NCBI GenBank assembly: GCA_945957135.1
Contig: CAMFLK010000012.1
Coordinates: forward strand, 1 to 33,593
Direction: 5' to 3'
DNA: 33,593 nt
Origin: an uncultured Rhodospirillales bacterium
GTDB lineage: Bacteria; Pseudomonadota; Alphaproteobacteria; Acetobacterales; Acetobacteraceae
A program made the translations under genes and the position numbers. The notes below the pieces were generated by a model, which was given only the letters and a program-made list of their open reading frames with translations, did no database searches and was not told the origin of the DNA. Below, piece by piece: positions 9,593 through 18,082 of this stretch (the first letter of the stretch is position 1; every line of letters begins with the position of its first letter).

Positions 9593-10380
9593 AGGGCGCC
9601 GAGGAGCGCTTCGCGCGGAATGCCGGAGGCCAGCTGCTTCAGCCAGTAAGCGCGCCCTTCCTCGTCCGGCCCGCAGCCCCGGACGCGCCGGTAGGCGCCT
9701 TCCACGAACGCCTCGTCGCTCTCCAGGGCGATGAGCGGATCGGGCGGGCAGTGACGCATCTTGCGGCCCACGACATCGAGCAGCCACTGGTCCTTGCGGC
9801 CGACATAGATCGCGTCGAACCCGGCTTTCTCCAGCGCGTCCCTCATCCAGATCTCGGTGAAGCCGCTGAGATGGAAATCGCCCGCATAGGCCTGGGTGCC
9901 GAACATGCAGCGCAGCAGCGTGTCGTGCTGTTCCGGGTTGGCCCGTTCGGGCTCGCGCATCAGGTCGATGATGGCGATCACGTCCGTGGTGCGGATTTCC
10001 AGCAGGCCGCCGGGGCGCAGCACGCGGTTCCACTCCCGCAGGGCGGTCATCACCCGGTCGCGATGGATATGTTCGAGGATGTCCTGGGCGAGCGCATAGG
10101 CGGCGTAGTTGTCCTCGATGGGCGTCAGCCGTGTGGCATCGGCAACGATATCGGGGTTGTGGCTGGCGTGCATGTCGATATTCACCCAGCCCGCGCGATT
10201 GTCCCAGCCGCTGCCGATATTGAGCTTCGGCCCAGCCAGGCCCTCGGCGGACGGCTTGGGCGCGGGCGATTGTGCCGCCAGAGGGGGTGCCGCCGGCGGG
10301 AGTGCCGACGGAGGGGGGGCCGCGCCGACCGGCGCGGAGGGGCCGGCGAGCAGGCCGAGAAGCCGATGACGGATATTCAA
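9577..10380 (-). CDS. SAM-dependent methyltransferase with C-terminal DUF4214-like segment
   Basis: LNIGSGWDNRAGWVNIDMH...ADATRL..ILEHIHRDRVMTALREWNRVLRPGGLLEIRTTD; C-terminal EAFVEGAYRRVRGCGPDEEGRAYWLKQLASGIPREALLGAL; TTG start assumed because an in-frame stop lies just upstream. Confidence 0.85.
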   Translation of the reverse strand: MNIRHRLLGLLAGPSAPVGAAPPPSALPPAAPPLAAQSPAPKPSAEGLAGPKLNIGSGWDNRAGWVNIDMHASHNPDIVADATRLTPIEDNYAAYALAQDILEHIHRDRVMTALREWNRVLRPGGLLEIRTTDVIAIIDLMREPERANPEQHDTLLRCMFGTQAYAGDFHLSGFTEIWMRDALEKAGFDAIYVGRKDQWLLDVVGRKMRHCPPDPLIALESDEAFVEGAYRRVRGCGPDEEGRAYWLKQLASGIPREALLGALQATG

Positions 10381-10519
10381 CGGAGCTTGCCCCTAGGCAG
10401 ATGCGGGATTGGCTTACTTATTTAAACCGCCGCGATCAAGCGACGCATGTTGGCGCCGCCGCGCCGGAACCATCGTGCCCGGCCGCGATTTCCCTGCGTG
10501 TTTCCCGCAGGAGAGTTCC

Positions 10520-11107
10520 ATGCCCTCATCCGCCCGAAAGTCAGCGGAGCCCAGCGGCGCCTTCCTCAGCGACGTGAAGACGCTGCGTGCCCGCGCCCGC
10601 CAGCGCCTCGGCGACGGCGCCGTGACGCCGGCCTATACCGCCGACGTGCGGAAGACGATCGATATCCTGCAGACCGTGCTGGCCACCGAGATCGTCTGCG
10701 TGCTGCGCTACACCATGCATTCCATCGCCGCCTCCGGCATTTCCTCCGAGGCGGTGCGCGCGGAATTCGCCGAGCACGCGGCGGAGGAGCAGCGGCACAT
10801 GACCGAAGTGGCCGAGCGCATCAACCAGCTCGGCGGCAAGCCCGACTTCAACCCGCAGGGGCTGGCCAGCCGTTCCGCCTCCGAATACAAGGAGGGCGAG
10901 GACCTCGTGGACATGATCCGCGAGAACCTCATCGCCGAGCGCATCGCCTGCGAGCATTACCGCGAGCTGATCCGCTATTTCGGCAACGACGACACCACCA
11001 CCCGCGTCATGCTCGAAGGCATTCTCGGCAACGAGGAAGAGCACGCCAACGACATGCACGACCTGCTGGTGGCGCATGAGGGCAAGCCGATGCTGCCCTC
11101 CGCCTGA
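10520..11107 (+). CDS. Ferritin-like / bacterioferritin-family protein
   Basis: Helical protein with paired carboxylate motifs: EIVCVLRYTMH, EEQRHMTEVAERI, AERIACEHYRELI, NEEEHANDMHDLL; start at MPSSARKS after GGAGA. Confidence 0.85.
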   Translation: MPSSARKSAEPSGAFLSDVKTLRARARQRLGDGAVTPAYTADVRKTIDILQTVLATEIVCVLRYTMHSIAASGISSEAVRAEFAEHAAEEQRHMTEVAERINQLGGKPDFNPQGLASRSASEYKEGEDLVDMIRENLIAERIACEHYRELIRYFGNDDTTTRVMLEGILGNEEEHANDMHDLLVAHEGKPMLPSA

Positions 11108-11234
11108 TACCGATGGCACGAAGCGATGACTCTTCCATCGCTGAGGGACGGCGGTATCGCGCGCCGGGTTGGTGGGCGGCGGCGCGCCAAACAAGGACTC
11201 ATATCAAGGGTCATTCTTCATGACCCTTGATATG
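11106..11234. repeat. Three-hairpin interspersed repeat, copy 1
   Basis: 116 of 129 columns identical to 31096-31224 by hand alignment. Inverted repeats: 11106-11112/11152-11158, 11122-11128/11136-11142, 11159-11165/11181-11187, 11200-11214/11220-11234. Confidence 0.95.
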
Positions 11235-11235
11235 A

Positions 11236-12918
11236 TTACGAGGGTGGATGGGGGATGGCGGCGAGCAGGCCGCGCGTGTATTCGTCCCGGGGCGTGTTGA
11301 GCACGTCTTCCGTCACCCCCTGTTCCACGATGCGCCCGGCGCGCATGACGATCACCCGGTCGCACAGCAGGCGCACCACGTTGAGGTCGTGGCTGACGAA
11401 CAGGTAGCTCATGCCCAGCCGCTGCTTGAGGTCGTGCAGCAGGTTGAGCACCACGGCCTGCACCGAAACATCCAGCGCCGCCGTGGGTTCGTCGAGAATC
11501 ACCAGCGCCGGGTCCAGCGCGATGGCGCGGGCGATGCCCACGCGCGCCTTCTGGCCGCCGGAGAGCTGGTGCGGGAAACGGTCCAGCAGGTCGCGCGGCA
11601 GGCCGACGAGCTGGGCAAGTTCTTCCACCCGCGCGCGCAGCGCGGCGCCGCGCGCGTCGCCCATGCGCAGCAGCGGGTCGGCGATGGCGCGGGCGGCGGT
11701 CAGGCGCGGATTGAGGCTGTCGGTGGGGTCCTGGAACACCATCTGGATGCGCGGGCGCATCGTCGCCTTGGCGAAGCCGCGCGCGGGGATGGCGGAAATC
11801 GCCTCGCCGGCGAAGCGGATGGTGCCGGAGGTGGGGTCCAGCAGCCGCATCACCATCATCGAGGTGGTCGATTTGCCGCAGCCGGACTCGCCGACCAGTC
11901 CCACACTCTCGCCGCGGTGGATGCTGAAGCTGATGCCATCCACCGCGCGGAACGGCGCCGGCGGCTCGCCGCGCGCGAACAGCCTGGCCATGCCGCCGGC
12001 GCGGGGATATTCCTTGACGAGATCAGAGACTTCCAGGAGCACCTCGTCCGCCACGACTGGTGTGGGTTCCGGCGCGGGCTCGGCGGCGCCCTCGGGCAGC
12101 AGGTCGCGCAGCGCCGAATCCAGCCGCGGCGTGGCGCGCATCAGCCGGCGCGTATAGGCGTGGGCGGGGCTGCGGAAAATCTCGGCGGCCGCGGCGGTCT
12201 CCACCACCCGGCCCTTCTCCATCACCGTCACCCGGTCGCAATAGGCGGCGGCCAGGCCGAGATCGTGGGTGATCAGCAGCGTGGACATGCCGCGCGCGCG
12301 GGTGAGTTCCACGATCAGGTCCATCACCGCCTTCTGGGTGGTGACGTCGAGCCCCGTGGTCGGCTCGTCGGCGATCAACAGGCGGGGGCGGCAGGCCAGC
12401 GCGATGGCGATCACCACGCGCTGGCACATGCCGCCCGACAGTTCGAACGGATAGGCGTCGTAGCGTTCGCCGGCGCGGGCGATGCGCACCTGCTCCAGCG
12501 CCTCGATCACCTTGGCGCGCGCATTGGCGGCATTGGCCAGGCCGTGGCGCCGCAGCACGTCGGCGATCTGCTTTCCGATGGGGCGCACCGGGTTCAGCGC
12601 GGCGCGCGGGTTCTGGAAGATCATCGACATCTCCCGCCCGCGCAGCTCCTGCATCTCCGCCTCGGGCAGGTCGCGCAGCGCCACGCCGGAGAAGCTGATG
12701 GCGCCTTCGACGATGCGGCCGGCGCGATCGAGGATGCGCATCACGGCATAGGAGGTGACGGATTTGCCGGAACCGGACTCGCCGACCACCGCCACCGTCT
12801 CGCCGCGCCCCACCTGGAGATCGACATGGCTGACGGCGGTGACCGTGCCGCGCCGCGTGGCGAAGGCGACGGTGAGATCGTTCACCGCCAGCAGCGGCAC
12901 CGTGACATCATGTTCCAT
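11236..12918 (-). CDS. Dipeptide/oligopeptide ABC transporter, tandem ATP-binding domains (DppD-DppF fusion type)
   Basis: Two ATPase cassettes in one ORF (GESGSGKS and GESGCGKS; LSGGMCQRV and LSGGQKARV); start MEHDVTVPLLAVNDL at 12918. Confidence 0.93.
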   Translation of the reverse strand: MEHDVTVPLLAVNDLTVAFATRRGTVTAVSHVDLQVGRGETVAVVGESGSGKSVTSYAVMRILDRAGRIVEGAISFSGVALRDLPEAEMQELRGREMSMIFQNPRAALNPVRPIGKQIADVLRRHGLANAANARAKVIEALEQVRIARAGERYDAYPFELSGGMCQRVVIAIALACRPRLLIADEPTTGLDVTTQKAVMDLIVELTRARGMSTLLITHDLGLAAAYCDRVTVMEKGRVVETAAAAEIFRSPAHAYTRRLMRATPRLDSALRDLLPEGAAEPAPEPTPVVADEVLLEVSDLVKEYPRAGGMARLFARGEPPAPFRAVDGISFSIHRGESVGLVGESGCGKSTTSMMVMRLLDPTSGTIRFAGEAISAIPARGFAKATMRPRIQMVFQDPTDSLNPRLTAARAIADPLLRMGDARGAALRARVEELAQLVGLPRDLLDRFPHQLSGGQKARVGIARAIALDPALVILDEPTAALDVSVQAVVLNLLHDLKQRLGMSYLFVSHDLNVVRLLCDRVIVMRAGRIVEQGVTEDVLNTPRDEYTRGLLAAIPHPPS

Positions 12919-13811
12919 CACGTCCGCCTTTGGGGATCGACGATGTCGCGCAACCCGTCGCCGAGCAGGTTGAAGCAGAACACCGCGAGCATCAGCGCCG
13001 CGCCGGGAAACAGCGCCACCCACCATTCGCCGGACACGATGGTGCCCGCCCCCTCCGCCACCATGATCCCCCATTCCGGCGTGGGCGGACGGATGCCCAG
13101 CCCGACGAAGCTGAGGCCCGCGGCGTTGAGGATCGCGTAGCCCATGGTCAGCGACATCTGCACCGCCATGATCGGCAGGATGTTCGGCAGGATGGTGAAC
13201 AGCAGGATGCGCCCCTCGCCATTGCCGGTCAGCCGCGCCGCCTGCACGTAGCCGGCATCGCGCCGCACCGCCGCCTCGGCCCTCGCGATGCGGGCGTAGA
13301 GCGGGAAGTTCACGATGGCGGTGGCCAGGATGATGTTGCCCACCGAATTGCCCAGGGCGGCGACGATGCCCATGGCCAGCACGAACAGCGGAAAGGCCAT
13401 GATGGTGTCGGCCACGCGCCCGACGATGCGGTCGGTCCACCCGCCGAAATACCCCGCCGCCACGCCGGCCAGGCCGCCGAGCACGAAGACCAGCGCGACG
13501 GAGCTGATGGCGATGCCCATGTCCAGCCGGGTCGCCACGACGACGCGCGAGAGGATGTCGCGCCCCAGCTGGTCCGTGCCGAACCAGTGGGCGGCGGAGG
13601 GCGGCTTCAGCGCATGCACCGTGTCGCTCGCCAGCGGGTCGTACGGCACGATCCAGGCACCGAACAGCGCGCACAGCACCAGGAGCAGGAACAGCGCGAA
13701 ACTGCCGGCGGTGACGGGGTTTTCCGCCAGCACGTGCCGCGCGTGGCGCCACAGCGAGGTGTTGGCGCGCGCGGGTGCCAGCAGCTCCGCGCGGGCGGCG
13801 CTCTCGCCCAT
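12918..13811 (-). CDS. Peptide ABC transporter permease (DppC family)
   Basis: MGESAARAELLAPARANTSLWRHARHVLAENPVTAGSFALFLLL..HWFGTDQLGRDILSRVV; start placed inside the longer ORF; 1-nt stop/start overlap. Confidence 0.93.
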   Translation of the reverse strand: MGESAARAELLAPARANTSLWRHARHVLAENPVTAGSFALFLLLVLCALFGAWIVPYDPLASDTVHALKPPSAAHWFGTDQLGRDILSRVVVATRLDMGIAISSVALVFVLGGLAGVAAGYFGGWTDRIVGRVADTIMAFPLFVLAMGIVAALGNSVGNIILATAIVNFPLYARIARAEAAVRRDAGYVQAARLTGNGEGRILLFTILPNILPIMAVQMSLTMGYAILNAAGLSFVGLGIRPPTPEWGIMVAEGAGTIVSGEWWVALFPGAALMLAVFCFNLLGDGLRDIVDPQRRT

Positions 13812-14821
13812 CACGCGGCCCGCATGCGCGGATCGACCAGTCCGTAGAGCAGGTCGATGAGCAGGTTGAGCAGGATGTAGAGGATCGCCATGGTCAGCAC
13901 GAAGCCCTGCACCGGCGCGAAATCCGACGCGATCAGCGCCTCCACCGCGTAGGAGCCGATGCCCGGCCAGGCGAACACCTTCTCCACCAGCACGTTGGCG
14001 CCGAGCAGGAAGGAGAACACCATGCCGATCGTGGTCAGCAGCGGCAGCAGCGCGTTGCGGAAGGCGTAGGTGAACACCACCGTGCGCGCGCCCAGCCCGG
14101 CGGCGCGGGCGGTGCGCACGAATTCCGAAGCCAGCGCCGTCAACATCGCCGCCCGGGTGATGCGGGCCAGCGGGGCGAGGGCGAACACGGCGAGGGTGAG
14201 GGCCGGCAGCACGAGCTGCCCGAGCGCGGCGAAGAACACCTCGCCGTCGCGGGCCAGCAGCGCGTCGATCAGGAAGAAGCCGGTGGCGCGCGGAGGCTCG
14301 GAGAGGAAGCTGTCGAGCCGGCCGAGCGGGGCGGGGGCCCAGCCGAGCACGTAGTAGAACACATAGACCGCGAGCAGCCCGGTGAAGAACACCGGCAGCG
14401 ACACGCCCGCCGTGGTCACCACCCGGCAGAGATGGTCGATCCAGGAATCCTGCCGCAGGGCGGCGAGCACGCCGAGCGGCACGGCGATCGCCACCGCCAG
14501 CAGCAGGCCGCACAGCGTCAGCTCCGCCGAGGCGGGCAGCCGCGTGGCGATCTCCGCCAGCACCGGCTGCCCGGTGTTGAGCGAGATGCCCAGATTGCCG
14601 TGCACCAGGTCTCCCACGTAGCGGAGGAACTGCGCCCAGAGCGGCTGGTCGAGGCCGAGCTGGCGGCGGATATCGGCGATCGCCTGGGCGGAGGCGACCG
14701 GTCCCGCGAAATATATGGCGGGATCGCCGGGCAGCACGCGGGTGAGCAGGAAGGTGACGATGATGACGCCCACCACGCTCGGCACCGCCGTGCCCAGGCG
14801 CCAGAACGTGGTACGCAGCAT
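13811..14821 (-). CDS. Peptide ABC transporter permease (DppB family)
   Basis: LLTRVLPGDPAIYFAG...LGLDQPLWAQFLRYVGDLVHGNLGIS, standard DppB N-terminus. Confidence 0.94.
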   Translation of the reverse strand: MLRTTFWRLGTAVPSVVGVIIVTFLLTRVLPGDPAIYFAGPVASAQAIADIRRQLGLDQPLWAQFLRYVGDLVHGNLGISLNTGQPVLAEIATRLPASAELTLCGLLLAVAIAVPLGVLAALRQDSWIDHLCRVVTTAGVSLPVFFTGLLAVYVFYYVLGWAPAPLGRLDSFLSEPPRATGFFLIDALLARDGEVFFAALGQLVLPALTLAVFALAPLARITRAAMLTALASEFVRTARAAGLGARTVVFTYAFRNALLPLLTTIGMVFSFLLGANVLVEKVFAWPGIGSYAVEALIASDFAPVQGFVLTMAILYILLNLLIDLLYGLVDPRMRAA

Positions 14822-14824
14822 GCG

Positions 14825-16429
14825 TCAGGCCTTCTTGGTGAAGGAACGGAAATCCGGCTCGCGGCAGGGCCAGAACTGGTAGCCGCCGATCGTCTTCAGC
14901 ATCGCCACGTCATGCAGCGGCTGGGCCAGCGGCACGGCGGGCAACTGCTCCTGCGCCATGGCGATGAACGCCTTCACGTTCTCCGCATAGACAGCCTGGT
15001 CGGAGGTGAAGCGCGCCGCGTCCACCAGCCTGTCCAGCGCCGGGTTCTGGTAGGAGGAGACGTTGAAGACCGAGTTGTTGCCGTGATAGTTCCAGAAGAA
15101 GAAGTAGTCCGGCCAGTCGAGCCAGCCCGCGAAGCGGTTGATCACCATCGGCGCGGTCTTCTTGGCGAGTTCGCCGCGGAAATTCGCGCCGGGCACCTTG
15201 TTCAGCTCCACGTTGATGCCGAGCGGGGCGAGCGCTTCCTTGATCAGCACGGCGATGGGCTCGGCGATGGTCGCCTGGCCGGCATCGAACAGCACGGAGG
15301 TGGAGAAGCCGCCGGGGGCGGCCTGCTGCATCAGCGCCTTGGCCTTCTCCATGTTGGTGTCGTAGGGGAAGGGCTGCGGCCAGGCGGTGGTGGTGGGCGG
15401 GCCCTTCGCGCCCCACATCGGCACGCCGCGGCCATACAGCGCCGCCTGCATGATCTTGTCGTAGGGCATGGCCCAGGCCACGGCCTGGCGCACCCGCACG
15501 TCGGTATAGGGGCCGGTCGCTGTGTTCATCGCCGCGTACCAGATGCCGTTGGGCACGGGCACGCCGATCACCTGCACCTTGCCGATTTCCGCGAGGTCCT
15601 TGAAGTCCTTCGGCGGCAGGCCGAAGGACACGTCGGCGTCGCCGCGTTCCAGCAGCGCGCGGCGGGTGGCCGGGGAGGGGATGTCGCGGGTGATGATGCG
15701 GCGCATCGCCGGCTTGGGGCCGCTCGCCCAGTCGTCGTTGCGGATATAGATGGTCTCGGTGCCCGGCTTCCAGCTTTCCACCTTGAAGGCGCCGGAGCCG
15801 GCGACGTTGTTCTTCAGGTATTCCTTGGCCCAGGGGTCACCGGCGGCGTTGCGGATGGCGAGTTCGCTGTCGAACACGAAGGGGATGGTGACGCCCAGAT
15901 TGGGCATCAGCAGCTTGTCCTTGCGGATGAAGTCGATCCGGAAGGTCTTGTCGTCCACCGCCACGAACTGCTCCGGCTTTTCCATGCTGCCGGCCGCCAT
16001 CTGGGTGGTGGCGAAGCCGCCGATGCTCACGGCGCGGTCGAGCGACCATTTCACATCCTTCGCCGTGACGGGGCGGCCGGAATGGAAGCGCGCGTCGCGC
16101 AGCTTGAAGGTGACGCTCATGCCGTCACTGGCGGTCTGCCAGCTTTCCGCGAGTTCGGGTTCCAGCTCGTTCAGGGTGAAGGTCATGCCCTGGCCGTCGG
16201 GCAGCGGCACGCGCTTGAAGCGGACCAGCCGGTCGTAGCAGTTCAGCGCCACGCCGTTGACGGGCTGGGAGGCGCCGAGCCCCTGCATGTCCATGCTGTT
16301 GGGGCCGTATTCCTGCACCAGCAGCAGCGTCTCCGCCCGGCTCGGCGATTGGGCGGCGGCTTCCCGCCGCGCGACGAAGGGGGCGGCGATTGTGCCGGCG
16401 GAGGCGGCCAGGAAGGCACGACGTTTCAT
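14825..16429 (-). CDS. Peptide ABC transporter substrate-binding protein (SBP_bac_5 family), Tat-type signal
   Basis: MKRRAFLAASAGTIAAPFVARREAAAQ signal; ELAESWQTASDGMSVTFKLRDARFHSGRPVTAKDVKWSLDRA. Confidence 0.92.
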   Translation of the reverse strand: MKRRAFLAASAGTIAAPFVARREAAAQSPSRAETLLLVQEYGPNSMDMQGLGASQPVNGVALNCYDRLVRFKRVPLPDGQGMTFTLNELEPELAESWQTASDGMSVTFKLRDARFHSGRPVTAKDVKWSLDRAVSIGGFATTQMAAGSMEKPEQFVAVDDKTFRIDFIRKDKLLMPNLGVTIPFVFDSELAIRNAAGDPWAKEYLKNNVAGSGAFKVESWKPGTETIYIRNDDWASGPKPAMRRIITRDIPSPATRRALLERGDADVSFGLPPKDFKDLAEIGKVQVIGVPVPNGIWYAAMNTATGPYTDVRVRQAVAWAMPYDKIMQAALYGRGVPMWGAKGPPTTTAWPQPFPYDTNMEKAKALMQQAAPGGFSTSVLFDAGQATIAEPIAVLIKEALAPLGINVELNKVPGANFRGELAKKTAPMVINRFAGWLDWPDYFFFWNYHGNNSVFNVSSYQNPALDRLVDAARFTSDQAVYAENVKAFIAMAQEQLPAVPLAQPLHDVAMLKTIGGYQFWPCREPDFRSFTKKA

Positions 16430-16450
16430 GCGGGGCTCCGGGAAAAGGGA

Positions 16451-16476
16451 GGTCTGCAATGCTTGCCGTGCAGACC
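16451..16476. promoter_or_regulatory. Operator-like inverted repeat upstream of the peptide-binding protein gene
   Basis: GGTCTGCA-N10-TGCAGACC, perfect 8-bp arms, between two divergent transport operons. Confidence 0.5.
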
Positions 16477-16677
16477 AAGCAATCCGCATGCCGCGCGAAA
16501 TGGCGAAATTTGCACAAAATGAGGACGATTCTGCGGAGGGGTGTATGCAATATGAATGATGTGCCTAAAAAAATATCATTTTGTTTCCCGGCTTGCCGTT
16601 GCCGGGTGCCGCCGAGCTTGCCGGGCGCGGCGGCCGCTCCTTAAGATGCATTCAACGATACCAAACAGGAGGAACCC

Positions 16678-16731
16678 ATGCCGATTCCGCGTGGCCTTGC
16701 GTTCCGAACCGTTCCCGCCTCCGCCGGATGA
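16678..16731 (+). CDS. Candidate 17-aa leader ORF (MPIPRGLAFRTVPASAG) translationally coupled to the Rieske gene
   Basis: AGGAGG 8-9 nt upstream of ATG 16678; TGA 16729-16731 overlaps Rieske ATG 16728 (ATGA); Rieske start lacks its own SD. Confidence 0.5.
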   Translation: MPIPRGLAFRTVPASAG

Positions 16732-17141
16732 GCCGCCACGTCGTCGCCACGGTGGACGAATTGCCGCCGGGCAGCCGCAAGCTCGTCACCGTCAAGGGCC
16801 GGCCGATCGCCATCTTCAATATCCGCGGCGAGTATTTCGGCGTGTTCAACCTGTGCCCGCACCAGGGCGGCAGCCTGTGCGACGGCGCGCTGTTCGGGCT
16901 GGTGACCTCGGACGAGCCCGGCCGCTACGAGATGTCGCGCAAGGGCGAGATGCTGCGTTGCCCCTGGCACGGCTGGGAGTTCGACATCCGCACCGGCCAG
17001 TCCTGGTGCGACCCCGAGACCATCCGCACGAAGAAATACGCCATCGAGGTGGAGCCCGGCGCCGCCCTCGCCAAAGGCCCCTACGTCGCCGAGACATTCG
17101 CCGTGTCCGTGGACCAGAACTACGTCGTGCTGGAAATGTAG
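16728..17141 (+). CDS. Rieske [2Fe-2S] protein
   Basis: CPHQGG...CPWHGWEFD Rieske ligand motifs; start MSRHVVATVDELPPG at 16728. Confidence 0.93.
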   Translation: MSRHVVATVDELPPGSRKLVTVKGRPIAIFNIRGEYFGVFNLCPHQGGSLCDGALFGLVTSDEPGRYEMSRKGEMLRCPWHGWEFDIRTGQSWCDPETIRTKKYAIEVEPGAALAKGPYVAETFAVSVDQNYVVLEM

Positions 17142-17143
17142 CC

Positions 17144-18082
17144 ATGGGGGTGAGCACGGCACCCCTGGCGCGAAGCCGGTACGCCGTGCTCGCCCGGACG
17201 CGTGGCGAGGCCCGCGCCACCGGCTGGCTCGACCGGCATTTCGCCTTCGCCACCGTCTCGCCCACCGTGCTCGTCTCGCTGCTGGTGTTCGGCCTGCCGC
17301 TGGCTTTCTCGCTGTGGATCAGCCTGCAGGGCTGGTCGATCCAGCAGAGCCTGTTCGGCAGCCGTTTCGTGGGATTGCAGAACTACAGCGACCTTTTCGA
17401 CGATCCCGCCTTCGTCGCCAGCATCGGCCGCACCTTCCTCTACACCGCCATCACCGTGTCCTGCGAGCTGGGCATCGGGCTCGGCCTGGCGCTGCTGCTC
17501 AATCTCGACCTGCCGTTCATCGGCATTTTCCGCACCGCGCTGATCGTGCCGATGATGATGACGCCGATCGTTGCCGCGCTGTGCTGGAAGATGCTGCTCG
17601 ACCCGCAATACGGCGTCATCGACTACATCATCGGTGCGCCGATCGTCTGGCTCGGCCATCCCGTGCTGGCCTTCGTGGCCGTCGCCGCCGTCAATATCTG
17701 GCAGAACGCGCCCTATGTCGGCATCCTGCTGCTGGCCGGGCTGCGCTCCCTGCCCAGCGAACCGGTGGAGGCGGCCTCGATCGACGGGGCCGGGCGCTGG
17801 CAGGTCTTCCGCCATGTCACGCTGCCGCTGCTGCGGCCCTATATCGTCGTGGCGCTGCTGCTGCGCACGATCTTCGAGTTCCGCTCCTTCGACAATGTCT
17901 ATGTCATGACCTCCGGCGGACCGGCGGACGCCACCTCGCTGCTGTCGGTCTATACCTACGTCACCTCCTTCGTCAGTTTCGACATGAGCCTGGCGGCGGC
18001 CTCGTCCTGGATGATGCTGCTGATGGCGCTGGTGATGTGCCTCGCCTTCGTGGTGATGATCCGCCGGCGGGACGCCAACTGA
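17144..18082 (+). CDS. Sugar-type ABC transporter permease (MalF/UgpA family)
   Basis: VSLLVFGLPLAFSLWISLQGW..; EAASIDGAGRWQVFRHVTLPLLRP (EAA loop). Confidence 0.93.
   Translation: MGVSTAPLARSRYAVLARTRGEARATGWLDRHFAFATVSPTVLVSLLVFGLPLAFSLWISLQGWSIQQSLFGSRFVGLQNYSDLFDDPAFVASIGRTFLYTAITVSCELGIGLGLALLLNLDLPFIGIFRTALIVPMMMTPIVAALCWKMLLDPQYGVIDYIIGAPIVWLGHPVLAFVAVAAVNIWQNAPYVGILLLAGLRSLPSEPVEAASIDGAGRWQVFRHVTLPLLRPYIVVALLLRTIFEFRSFDNVYVMTSGGPADATSLLSVYTYVTSFVSFDMSLAAASSWMMLLMALVMCLAFVVMIRRRDAN

Noticed and set aside
10975-11214. Minus-strand ORF MTLDMSPCLARRRPPTRRAIPPSLSDGRVIASC..., similar to 30899..31204 (MTVDMSLRLARRRRPTRRAIPASLSDGRVIASC...)
   Set aside because: Similarity is explained by the shared three-hairpin repeat. 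Nucleotide differences fall mostly at first and second codon positions and change amino acids, so there is no sign of protein selection; hairpin pairing is preserved instead.
12918-14513. 531-aa minus-strand ORF as the full DppC protein
   Set aside because: The N-terminal part is out-of-frame dppB sequence; DppC starts at 13811 (MGESAARAELL).
13775-16522. 915-aa plus-strand ORF
   Set aside because: Antisense to dppB and the peptide-binding protein; His/Gln/Gly-rich shadow ORF.
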